This document shows positions 1 to 5,180 of a DNA stretch of 5,670 nucleotides, piece by piece. This DNA is from Nanobdellota archaeon (GTDB lineage Archaea > Nanobdellota > Nanobdellia > Woesearchaeales > JAHJBD01), in the NCBI GenBank assembly GCA_018813725.1, contig JAHJBD010000151.1, positions 1 to 5,670 on the forward strand, in the 5' to 3' direction. Position numbers and translations under genes: made by a program. Position 1 is the stretch's first letter. Every line of letters begins with the position of its first letter. The notes below the pieces were generated by a model. That model was not told where the DNA came from. It saw nothing but the letters and a program-made list of their open reading frames with translations, and ran no database searches.

Positions 1-380
1 AATAATGGTTTGAGACCCTGTACTGGCATCGGATCTTCTGCACAGGCCAGAAGCTCATCCAAATACTGGCTAGCTGTACTGTCTGTGACAGGCTGGTAGC
101 AGTGAAGCCTTTCATGTGCAGCTGTAAAATAGAACAATGGCAAATCTACATCCACAGCAAGACGAATATCACCCTCAAAACTGCAGGCGCCCTTGAGGCC
201 ATATCCAAATTCCTCAACCAGTGTTAATGTGCCTGTTACCGGGATTGTCTTGTATCTTTGTAAAGCAAAAGGATCCACTTGTGAAGAAAGCCACTGGTTT
301 ACGCTATTAATGACTGCTGCCTCTTTGTCAGGATTTTTTAACAGAAAGTCTCGCACAGTCTTGAAATCTTGCCAGTCCAT
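1..380 (-). CDS. Partial protein with HExxH motif, putative zinc-dependent hydrolase (C-terminus outside window)
   Basis: The frame is open from an ATG at 380 to the window edge, giving 126 visible residues and no stop; the C-terminus lies beyond position 1. I do not recognise the family. The key feature is HERLH at residues 89-93, preceded by a hydrophobic stretch (PLFYFTAA). This matches the HExxH zinc-binding and catalytic motif of many metallopeptidases. Glu109 in LDELLACAE, or Glu115, could be the third ligand expected downstream in gluzincin-type enzymes. No signal peptide is visible, so a cytoplasmic protein is likely. The start is supported by a TATA-like element centred about 26 nt upstream, which fits a leaderless transcript; no Shine-Dalgarno sequence precedes it. 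It lies 32 nt after the HTH_10 gene on the same strand, so read-through cotranscription is also possible. That it is a real gene is fairly sure; peptidase function is only a motif-based inference. Confidence 0.72.
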   Translation of the reverse strand, partial: MDWQDFKTVRDFLLKNPDKEAAVINSVNQWLSSQVDPFALQRYKTIPVTGTLTLVEEFGYGLKGACSFEGDIRLAVDVDLPLFYFTAAHERLHCYQPVTDSTASQYLDELLACAEDPMPVQGLKPL

Positions 381-400
381 ATCTTAGGAAAAATTACTGG

Positions 401-411
401 TATTTAATAAA
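401..411 (-). promoter_or_regulatory. TATA box for the HExxH gene
   Basis: The minus strand reads TTTATTAAATA in the 32-nt gap between the HTH_10 stop codon and the ATG at 380. Its centre is about 26 nt from the ATG, the usual archaeal distance from TATA box to transcription start. It therefore predicts a leaderless transcript, consistent with the absence of a Shine-Dalgarno sequence. The gap is A/T-rich, so chance occurrence cannot be excluded. Confidence 0.5.
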
Positions 412-412
412 G

Positions 413-1081
413 CTAATCATCCCTAACATTCCTTATAAGATCTGGCATGATCTTCTTTTCTGCCCTTCTTAGGTGCTCTCTGAATGTAGACAAGGATATT
501 TTCAGTTCTTTTGCAAGATCCCTCAGCTCAACCTGTCTAGGGTAGTCATAATATCCGCGTTTGTATGCTAACTCCAAAGCCTGTTTCTGCTGTTTTGAAA
601 GGAAAGGCATTATCTGCGGGAAATAGATCTGGTTGATCTTCTCATTACTGATCTTGTTTATCTTTAGCTCATACCTCTCTTTCTGGAGGTCCCCTATGAA
701 CTGGTTTAGCACTTCACGTTTCCATGAACCTATCTCCCAGTATTCATAGCCTTGTTCGTCAACTACTACTGGCTTTAACCAGAATGTTTCTTTAGTGTAA
801 TGTGTGGTCGGTATCTTATGCTTTATAGGTATCTGGACCAGGAAAAAGACAGTGTTTCCAGTCCTTTCAAGCTTTGTGACTGTCTTGTCTTTTTTCAGGT
901 CATTGATGAACTTGTTTACATCATCTTCTTTACCGTACAATGTCTCAAAATGGTAGAAATATGAGAATTTGCCTTTGTCAAACTTGTCAATCGGAACGCC
1001 GATGGAGGTAATATTAAATTTTCTAGTTCTAGAACCTATGATGCAGTCATCATGCCTAATTCTTAATTTTGCTATCCACAT
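413..1081 (-). CDS. HTH_10 (Bat-type, bacterio-opsin activator-like) transcriptional regulator
   Basis: This 222-residue protein is a predicted DNA-binding regulator. Its C-terminal segment, about residues 160-214, matches the HTH_10 pattern of the bacterio-opsin activator family: LSKQQKQALELAYKRGYYDYP, then the helix-turn-helix LRDLAKELKISLSTFREHLRRAEKK. The N-terminal 150 residues resemble the poorly characterised sensor-like domain common in these proteins. It includes Cys13 and aromatic-rich patches such as FSYFYHFETLYG, and no ligand can be named. Length is typical for stand-alone archaeal members. There is no signal peptide or membrane helix. The ATG at 1081 is favoured by a TATA box about 27 nt upstream. 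It follows the ABC transporter operon on the same strand but is separated by terminator-like hairpins and its own promoter. Control of that operon is plausible from proximity only. Confidence 0.88.
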   Translation of the reverse strand: MWIAKLRIRHDDCIIGSRTRKFNITSIGVPIDKFDKGKFSYFYHFETLYGKEDDVNKFINDLKKDKTVTKLERTGNTVFFLVQIPIKHKIPTTHYTKETFWLKPVVVDEQGYEYWEIGSWKREVLNQFIGDLQKERYELKINKISNEKINQIYFPQIMPFLSKQQKQALELAYKRGYYDYPRQVELRDLAKELKISLSTFREHLRRAEKKIMPDLIRNVRDD

Positions 1082-1104
1082 GATTAACCGTAATTGTGCG
1101 GGTG

Positions 1105-1112
1105 TATATAAA
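1105..1112 (-). promoter_or_regulatory. TATA box for the HTH_10 regulator gene
   Basis: The minus strand carries TTTATATA, a canonical archaeal box A, centred about 27 nt upstream of the ATG at 1081. Transcription should start at or within a base or two of the start codon, giving a leaderless mRNA. No Shine-Dalgarno sequence is present between the box and the ATG, which agrees. Confidence 0.7.
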
Positions 1113-1130
1113 GATTACTCATACCTTAAA

Positions 1131-1155
1131 GCCCAAAAAACCTAAGTTTTTGGGC
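1131..1155 (-). terminator. Hairpin with T-run downstream of the permease gene
   Basis: A perfect 9-bp inverted repeat has arms GCCCAAAAA (1131-1139) and TTTTTGGGC (1147-1155) with a 7-nt loop. On the minus strand the distal arm contains a run of six T, the type of U-tract at which archaeal RNA polymerase terminates. It lies between the end of the ABC operon and the regulator's TATA box, where a terminator is expected. Confidence 0.55.
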
Positions 1156-1181
1156 GCAAGATACTATTCGTATCTTAGCGC
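1154..1181 (-). terminator. Hairpin overlapping the permease stop codon
   Basis: An 11-bp stem is formed by GCGC plus AAGATAC (1154-1164) pairing with GTATCTT, a bulged A and GCGC (1170-1181). The loop is 5 nt. The permease stop codon (1164-1166) lies at the loop and stem edge. Together with the adjacent hairpin at 1131-1155, with which it shares two bases, it makes a tandem stem-loop at the operon end. It could aid termination or protect the mRNA 3' end. Confidence 0.45.
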
Positions 1182-2408
1182 GTCAACTGGCCTAAGTCTT
1201 GATGCCTGGTAAGCTGGGATAACACCAGAGATTACGCCGATCAGTACAGAGATTCCTAGTGCCATGAATGCGGTCGAGAGCCGGATTATACCGCTGCCAG
1301 AACCCATCCGAGCCATTATTCCGCCAGTACTGCCCATAAGAACAGGCATGAAAGCTGAAAGCAATATACCGAAGACTATGCCTAATAGCCCTCCGATAAA
1401 TCCGATCAATGCTGCGTTAAGAAGGAATATTGTCAGGATATCATTGTTCCTTGCACCGATAGCTTTCATTATCCCTATCTCTTTAGTCTTTTCAAGGACT
1501 GATGTGAACATGGTATTTGCTATCCCCACTGCACCGACCAACAGTGCGACTGCTGCGATCGCTGTCAAGAACGTTGTCATAGAACTCATCATCTCTGCTC
1601 TTGCTTCATTTGACTGTTTGTTTGAAGATATGCTAAAGTCTCTTGTGGCTTGTGTAACATGCCGTTTTAAGCTTAACTTATTCTCGATATTTTCTATCGC
1701 CTGGTCAAGCTCATCTTCATCCTTAACCTTGATGACCACGCTGTCATACACGCCTTTTTCTTTGTCATCCAAAACTTCATAAGCTATATTTATCGGCATG
1801 TATACAGTGCTGCTTGAATCATCCAAAATACCTACTATACGAAATAGCCTTTCCTCGATAGTGACTAGCTGATTAACACCGAGCTGCTTATCAAAAAAGC
1901 CGTCTGCTATCCTGCCACCAACAACGATGACATTCGAATCAGCTGGCCCGAGCATCCTGCCATCGCCAATCTCAGAGGTGGTTATCTGCGCCCATGTTGC
2001 AGGGTCAACGCCGCTAACTGTAACTGTGCCTTTCTCTGCAACATAATATATGTCTGCACTGCCCCTTATCTGGGTATCTAATAATTTAACATCACTTAAG
2101 CCTTTAAGAACCTGAACATCTGTCTTATCTATGACTATCTCATCTTCGGTTGCTGAAGCTCCACCACCAAGATCTTCTCTTCCAGGACCAAATCCAAAGG
2201 CTCTTGAACGTCCTGCTGACAAGGTCAAAAGGTCTCCGCCCAGATTGCCAAGCTGCGAGTTGATATCTGCCTGAAGGGAATCTCCTAATGATACTATAGC
2301 TATGACAGCTGCAACGCCAATTACTATACCTAGTATTGTCAACCAGCTTCTCAGTTTTGCATGCAGCACCATATTTGCTGCATGCTTAAAGGATTTCTTA
2401 AATTTCAT
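1164..2408 (-). CDS. ABC transporter permease, FtsX/MacB-type
   Basis: This 414-residue integral membrane subunit has the MacB/FtsX layout. A short cytoplasmic N-terminus (KFKKSFKHAANMVLHAKLRSWLT) leads into helix 1 at about 21-42. A large extracellular MacB_PCD-like domain spans about 43-275. Three more helices lie at about 277-303, 324-353 and 377-399. The segment KTKEIGIMKAIGAR after helix 2 is the FtsX hallmark that contacts the ATPase, and the C-terminus PVDALRYE is typical. Two low-complexity stretches stand out: a Gly-rich linker at about 64-87, and a Gly/Met/Ser-rich loop at about 358-374 between helices 3 and 4. It is the last gene of the cassette, 9 nt after the Ig-like protein. No convincing Shine-Dalgarno sequence precedes the ATG, so translation may depend on reinitiation. 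Relatives act in peptide, lipoprotein or drug export, or as mechanotransmission machines; the substrate here is unknown. Confidence 0.92.
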   Translation of the reverse strand: MKFKKSFKHAANMVLHAKLRSWLTILGIVIGVAAVIAIVSLGDSLQADINSQLGNLGGDLLTLSAGRSRAFGFGPGREDLGGGASATEDEIVIDKTDVQVLKGLSDVKLLDTQIRGSADIYYVAEKGTVTVSGVDPATWAQITTSEIGDGRMLGPADSNVIVVGGRIADGFFDKQLGVNQLVTIEERLFRIVGILDDSSSTVYMPINIAYEVLDDKEKGVYDSVVIKVKDEDELDQAIENIENKLSLKRHVTQATRDFSISSNKQSNEARAEMMSSMTTFLTAIAAVALLVGAVGIANTMFTSVLEKTKEIGIMKAIGARNNDILTIFLLNAALIGFIGGLLGIVFGILLSAFMPVLMGSTGGIMARMGSGSGIIRLSTAFMALGISVLIGVISGVIPAYQASRLRPVDALRYE

Positions 2409-2417
2409 CTAAGTTTC

Positions 2418-3764
2418 TTAACCCTTCTTTTTTTTCTTGAACATATCCTTAAAGAGCATCTTGCAGGTATACTTTGGATTCTTGAATTTCTCTTTCTTGT
2501 ATCTTTTCCTTAAGACTATCAAAAATACCAGCAATACTGCTGCAATAATATACCATTTAACAGTACCCCATAGATTTGAGGTAGTTGACCTGCGCCTTAC
2601 ACCATTAGGAAATGTTGTACCGGTTGCAGCAGTAGAAGATATTGCTGAAGAAACGAAAGCTGATTGGTCCACTGGAACCTCTTTTACGATCGTGTTCCTG
2701 TTGCCTCTTGAGTCAGTGTAGATTATGTGCACTAAAACAGCTGCGTCCTGCGTTGAAGGCCTTTGAAACCCTGAAGAGCTTGCATTTCTCTGCATCGCCT
2801 GCTGAAGATTAAAGCTGGCAATAGTATAATCCCCTTCATTCAGGTTTCCGATTATCACAGAATTAGTGCCCTGGACACGCCACCCTGGCTGGTTTGGTAT
2901 CTGAACAGTAACTGAGCTTGCAGATACGCTGCCAATATTTGATATTGAAAATGATGCTTCGCCGCTCGATACTCCTGAGAAAGCTGCGTCAAAGTCAGTT
3001 GCGCCGCCAACATAAACACCTGCTTTTGTGCTGATCTTTGTCTCTTCACCTGTTACTGGATCATTGTATGTTAGCGTGAGATCAAGCTTGTAAAGGTCAG
3101 GGTCTGCATTTGCGCTTGCTATAACGTCAAATTTCATCTCTGCGCTGCTTCCAACATCAATATATTTTATGTATTTTGTATTATCTGAACCGACTGGAAG
3201 TATTATGTCATCTTCATTTTCCCATTGAAAGGTCAGTTCTCTTAATGGTGATGAGCCAACATTGTTGACAGTAAATATCATCGGAGTTATTTTTCCGGGT
3301 ATCAGCTCCACCTGGTCGATGTATATGACTTCTGCGCTTTGCCTGCTTTCAACATCTATAGAAAAGCTTTGGTCAACATAGATCTCCTTAAACTGGTCTT
3401 TGTATTCCCTTATCTTAAAGTCATACTGGCCTGCTGTAGCATCCCTGTCAACCCTTATCTTGAACTTCACTATCTTCATGTCATTATCATACTTGTAAGC
3501 GCCTATTGTTCCAACTTCCTGCATAACGCTTTCGCCAGAAACTGCTGAGAAAGGGTATGAGGGGATGAATTCCAACATCATATTTTCAGCAGGCTCTCCA
3601 CCACGGTTCTCCACACCTATACGTATCTCAACAATGTCCCCTGAAGTTGCAGGATCAGGGTCCTGGTTCACAAGGCTGAGAGTGATCAGCTGTGAATCGC
3701 TTGCTGCACAAACCTGCAGCATGCTTAAGATAACTATTGCCAACAAAAATATTTTTTTCATCAT
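2418..3764 (-). CDS. Secreted, C-terminally anchored Ig-like (CARDB/COG1361-type) ABC-associated protein
   Basis: A 448-residue exported protein. Residues 1-21 (MMKKIFLLAIVILSMLQVCAA) form a signal peptide without a clear lipobox. Beta-rich repeats follow at about 25-137, 145-250 and 257-367. They have the CARDB/COG1361 character: GDIVEIRIGVENRGGEPAEN, then PMIFTVNNVGSSPLREL, then EASFSISNIGSVSASSVTVQ. A Ser/Thr-rich stalk (about 365-399), one helix (about 403-418) and a Lys-rich cytoplasmic tail ending KKKKKG complete it, so most of the protein faces outward. An in-frame GTG lies 9 nt further upstream at 3773. I chose the ATG at 3764 because that GTG is part of a Shine-Dalgarno sequence GAGGTG (3771-3776) spaced 6 nt from the ATG. 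The ATG overlaps the ATPase stop as ATGA, so the genes are translationally coupled. It probably works with the permease as an extracellular accessory or substrate-binding part; the role is inferred. Confidence 0.85.
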   Translation of the reverse strand: MMKKIFLLAIVILSMLQVCAASDSQLITLSLVNQDPDPATSGDIVEIRIGVENRGGEPAENMMLEFIPSYPFSAVSGESVMQEVGTIGAYKYDNDMKIVKFKIRVDRDATAGQYDFKIREYKDQFKEIYVDQSFSIDVESRQSAEVIYIDQVELIPGKITPMIFTVNNVGSSPLRELTFQWENEDDIILPVGSDNTKYIKYIDVGSSAEMKFDVIASANADPDLYKLDLTLTYNDPVTGEETKISTKAGVYVGGATDFDAAFSGVSSGEASFSISNIGSVSASSVTVQIPNQPGWRVQGTNSVIIGNLNEGDYTIASFNLQQAMQRNASSSGFQRPSTQDAAVLVHIIYTDSRGNRNTIVKEVPVDQSAFVSSAISSTAATGTTFPNGVRRRSTTSNLWGTVKWYIIAAVLLVFLIVLRKRYKKEKFKNPKYTCKMLFKDMFKKKKKG

Positions 3765-4456
3765 TTCTTGCACCTCGAATGTCTTATAATCTGCCCATCT
3801 TTTAATTCTATCCTCGTACAGGCATATTTTGCCAGATTAAGATCGTGAGTTACCATAATAATAGTTTTTCCTTCTTCTTTCCAAAGCTTTTGGAGCATAT
3901 CAAGTATCTGCCGTCCTGTAACGCTGTCCAAAGCACCAGTAGGTTCGTCAGCGAGAATAATCTCTGGGTCTGCTGCAAGGCTTCTTGCGATGGATACTCT
4001 TTGCTGCTGGCCGCCTGACAATTGAGTTGGAAGGTGGTGTGATTTATCGCTTAGGCCAACAATTTCAAGGATCTTTTTCACACGTTCTTTTGCTTTATGC
4101 TCACTCATCTCTAAGAATTCCAAAGGAAGCATGATATTATCAAATGCAGTGATCGATGGTATTAGATTATATTGCTGAAAAATAAATCCAATTGTCTCGC
4201 CACGCAGTGTTGCAAGGTCTGATTCTGAAAGATGTGTAATATCCTGACCCTTAAGGTGGATTGTACCTTTTGAAGGAAGGTCGAGGCAGCCTATCAGGTT
4301 CATCATCGTAGACTTTCCTGAGCCTGAAGCGCCGATGATAACAACAAAATCACCCTGCTCTATCTCTACTGAAACTCCTTTTAACGCTGGGACATCTACC
4401 TCGCCCATCTTGTATATCTTCCATACATCATGTAATTTAAGTATAGGCTTATCCAT
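3761..4456 (-). CDS. ABC transporter ATP-binding protein (MacB/LolD-type)
   Basis: A complete 231-residue nucleotide-binding subunit that hydrolyses ATP on the cytoplasmic face to drive the partner permease. All motifs are intact: Walker A GASGSGKST (42-50), Q-loop FQQ (93-95), signature LSGGQQQR (146-153), Walker B IILADEP (166-172), D-loop ALD (175-177) and switch His204 in VTHD. The N-terminus (ILKLHDVWKIYKMGEVDVPALKGVS) and FQQYNLIPSITAFDNIMLPLEF are typical of the MacB/LolD/FtsE group that pairs with FtsX-like permeases, which agrees with the permease two genes on. It is the first gene of the operon and overlaps the next by 4 nt. A TATA box lies about 36 nt before the ATG, predicting a leader of roughly 10 nt without a Shine-Dalgarno sequence. 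The class is certain; the transported substrate is not. Confidence 0.96.
   Translation of the reverse strand: MDKPILKLHDVWKIYKMGEVDVPALKGVSVEIEQGDFVVIIGASGSGKSTMMNLIGCLDLPSKGTIHLKGQDITHLSESDLATLRGETIGFIFQQYNLIPSITAFDNIMLPLEFLEMSEHKAKERVKKILEIVGLSDKSHHLPTQLSGGQQQRVSIARSLAADPEIILADEPTGALDSVTGRQILDMLQKLWKEEGKTIIMVTHDLNLAKYACTRIELKDGQIIRHSRCKK
3771..3776 (-). promoter_or_regulatory. Shine-Dalgarno site that fixes the start of the Ig-like protein
   Basis: The minus strand reads GAGGTG, complementary to the 3' end of archaeal 16S rRNA, 6 nt before the ATG at 3764. The in-frame GTG at 3773 falls inside this site and so is unlikely to be the initiator. Confidence 0.75.
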
Positions 4457-4488
4457 ATTAGTGCAAAATTACAGAATTGCAATTAGCA

Positions 4489-4496
4489 TTTATAAA
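4489..4496 (-). promoter_or_regulatory. TATA box of the ABC cassette operon
   Basis: TTTATAAA, centred about 36 nt upstream of the ATPase ATG, lies in the 84-bp gap after the small secreted-protein gene. It predicts a start near 4466 and a leader of roughly 10 nt. The palindrome AATTGCAATT (4475-4484) lies between the box and the predicted start, where a repressor could block transcription; that is speculation. Confidence 0.68.
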
Positions 4497-4533
4497 TTCA
4501 GTGGATGTTAAGTCCATGTTTTTTAAGAAATGA

Positions 4534-4548
4534 GGAGAATTCATCTCC
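4534..4548 (-). terminator. Weak hairpin at the end of the small secreted-protein gene
   Basis: GGAGA (4534-4538) and TCTCC (4544-4548) form a 5-bp stem with a 5-nt loop over the stop codon (4541-4543). Only a short, interrupted T-rich stretch (CATTTCTT) follows on the minus strand, so this is a tentative terminator. Confidence 0.25.
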
Positions 4549-4981
4549 CCTTAAAAAAACCTTTTTCTTGTCTATGCATGCCATGATGCATTGCTGGGAT
4601 TCCCAGCTCTTCTGCAAGACCTTGCGCTGCCTCAAGATCGCCTTCTTCTATAAGACTATGCATCTCAACAAAGAGGTCAAAGTTGTCTTCAGTTATCTGC
4701 TCTGACATCGGACAGTCTCCAACAGCTTCTTTCCACGCATCGTAACCCTGATCCATGGCCTCCTTAATTTCAGCATGCCTTTGCTGCATCTCTTGGTGCC
4801 TTCCACGCACCTCGTTGAACCGTTTTTCTGTCAACTCAGAGATCTTTGCTTCTTTCCAGGCACCATAGTCTCCTGCCTCCATGGCATCTCTTGCAGCATG
4901 GTTCTGGCCAAACGCCAGTGCGCTTGTGACCAAACTTAGTGCAAGCAAAGAGAGCACTCCAAACTTTATCGCTTTATTCAT
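4541..4981 (-). CDS. Small secreted protein with duplicated AWKEA-containing unit
   Basis: A 146-residue exported protein of unknown function. Residues 1-23 form a signal peptide (MNKAIKFGVLSLLALSLVTS then ALA before FGQ). The mature part is about 123 residues, charged and mostly helical in character. It contains an internal duplication: AMEAGDYGAWKEA at 33-45 and AMDQGYDAWKEA at 75-86, each followed by a similar segment ending in EM (65 and 107). There is one mature Cys (Cys90), and a Met/His-rich tail (MHHGMH, 131-136) that might bind metal. The ATG at 4981 is well supported by GGAGG (4988-4992) spaced 6 nt away. An overlapping 30-codon ORF lies just upstream. No membrane anchor follows the signal, so release to the cell surface or medium is likely. 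It has no visible link to the ABC operon beyond being adjacent to it. Confidence 0.82.
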   Translation of the reverse strand: MNKAIKFGVLSLLALSLVTSALAFGQNHAARDAMEAGDYGAWKEAKISELTEKRFNEVRGRHQEMQQRHAEIKEAMDQGYDAWKEAVGDCPMSEQITEDNFDLFVEMHSLIEEGDLEAAQGLAEELGIPAMHHGMHRQEKGFFKGR

Positions 4982-5066
4982 CTTTTCCCTCCCTCAATCT
5001 ATGAGCCAGACCATACACATCAACTTTCACCAAAAGCTCCTGTGTAATCGTATTGATCAAATTCAT
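4974..5066 (-). CDS. Candidate leaderless 30-codon upstream ORF overlapping the small secreted-protein gene
   Basis: An ATG at 5066 opens a 30-codon frame ending in TAA at 4974-4976, which overlaps the first 8 nt of the secreted-protein gene. The peptide begins MNLINTITQELLVKVDVYG and ends REGKDE; it is amphipathic and has no signal peptide. Its ATG lies about 29 nt from the centre of the only strong TATA box on this strand, so the mRNA should start at or within a few bases of it. The downstream gene's Shine-Dalgarno sequence lies inside this ORF. It may be a translated leader peptide coupled to the next gene, or simply an open stretch in an 85-90 nt untranslated leader. There is no family match I recognise, and protein-level evidence is absent. 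Confidence 0.4.
   Translation of the reverse strand: MNLINTITQELLVKVDVYGLAHRLREGKDE
4988..4992 (-). promoter_or_regulatory. Strong Shine-Dalgarno site of the small secreted-protein gene
   Basis: GGAGG, within the purine-rich stretch GAGGGAGGGAAAAG, lies 6 nt before the ATG at 4981. It is the strongest ribosome binding site in the window and implies high or independent translation of this gene even if the upstream ORF is read. Confidence 0.8.
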
Positions 5067-5090
5067 CTTGACCAAAGGAATAAATGGCAG

Positions 5091-5099
5091 ATATATAAA
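5091..5099 (-). promoter_or_regulatory. TATA box for the small secreted-protein transcript
   Basis: The minus strand reads TTTATATAT. A start 26-29 nt downstream falls at about 5066-5069, giving a leader of 85-88 nt before the secreted-protein ATG and placing the upstream ORF at the very 5' end. Confidence 0.62.
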
Positions 5100-5137
5100 C
5101 AAGAAGAAGCAAAAATGTACACTTAAAATCCATATCC

Positions 5138-5146
5138 TTTATAAAT
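5138..5146 (+). promoter_or_regulatory. TATA box for the plus-strand membrane protein
   Basis: TTTATAAAT is centred about 39 nt upstream of the ATG at 5181, predicting a start near 5168 and a leader of about 13 nt that holds the GGTGA ribosome binding site (5170-5174). It lies about 47 bp from the minus-strand TATA box, so this is a divergent promoter pair. Confidence 0.65.
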
Positions 5147-5169
5147 CTAAAAAGAGATACATATCATCT

Positions 5170-5174
5170 GGTGA
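5170..5174 (+). promoter_or_regulatory. Shine-Dalgarno site of the plus-strand membrane protein
   Basis: GGTGA is complementary to the archaeal 16S rRNA tail and spaced 6 nt from the ATG at 5181. It favours this ATG over the in-frame ATG at codon 9. Confidence 0.65.
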
Positions 5175-5180
5175 TAAAAG

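Noticed and set aside
193..387. 64-codon plus-strand open frame at the left end
   Set aside because: It is antisense to the HExxH gene, which has the better start context and a recognisable motif.
1264..1782. 172-codon plus-strand open frame antisense to the permease
   Set aside because: It lies wholly opposite a convincing FtsX-type gene, its product has no recognisable domain, and it has no promoter or ribosome binding site. It is a shadow frame.
2855..3049. 64-codon minus-strand open frame inside the Ig-like gene
   Set aside because: It is an out-of-frame shadow within a long coding region and has no features of its own.
3702..3764. Lipoprotein signal in the Ig-like protein (Cys near the cleavage site)
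   Set aside because: The residues before the Cys (MLQV) do not fit a lipobox, and the protein has a C-terminal membrane anchor instead.
3765..3773. GTG start for the Ig-like protein adding three residues
   Set aside because: The GTG is part of the Shine-Dalgarno sequence GAGGTG for the ATG at 3764, which also makes the ATGA overlap with the ATPase stop.
4502..4516. Inverted repeat TGGA...TCCA upstream of the ABC promoter
   Set aside because: The arms are only 4 bp, which is expected by chance in a short A/T-rich spacer.
4505..4705. 66-codon plus-strand open frame opposite the small secreted protein
   Set aside because: It is antisense to a gene with a signal peptide and strong ribosome binding site, and has no domain or promoter.
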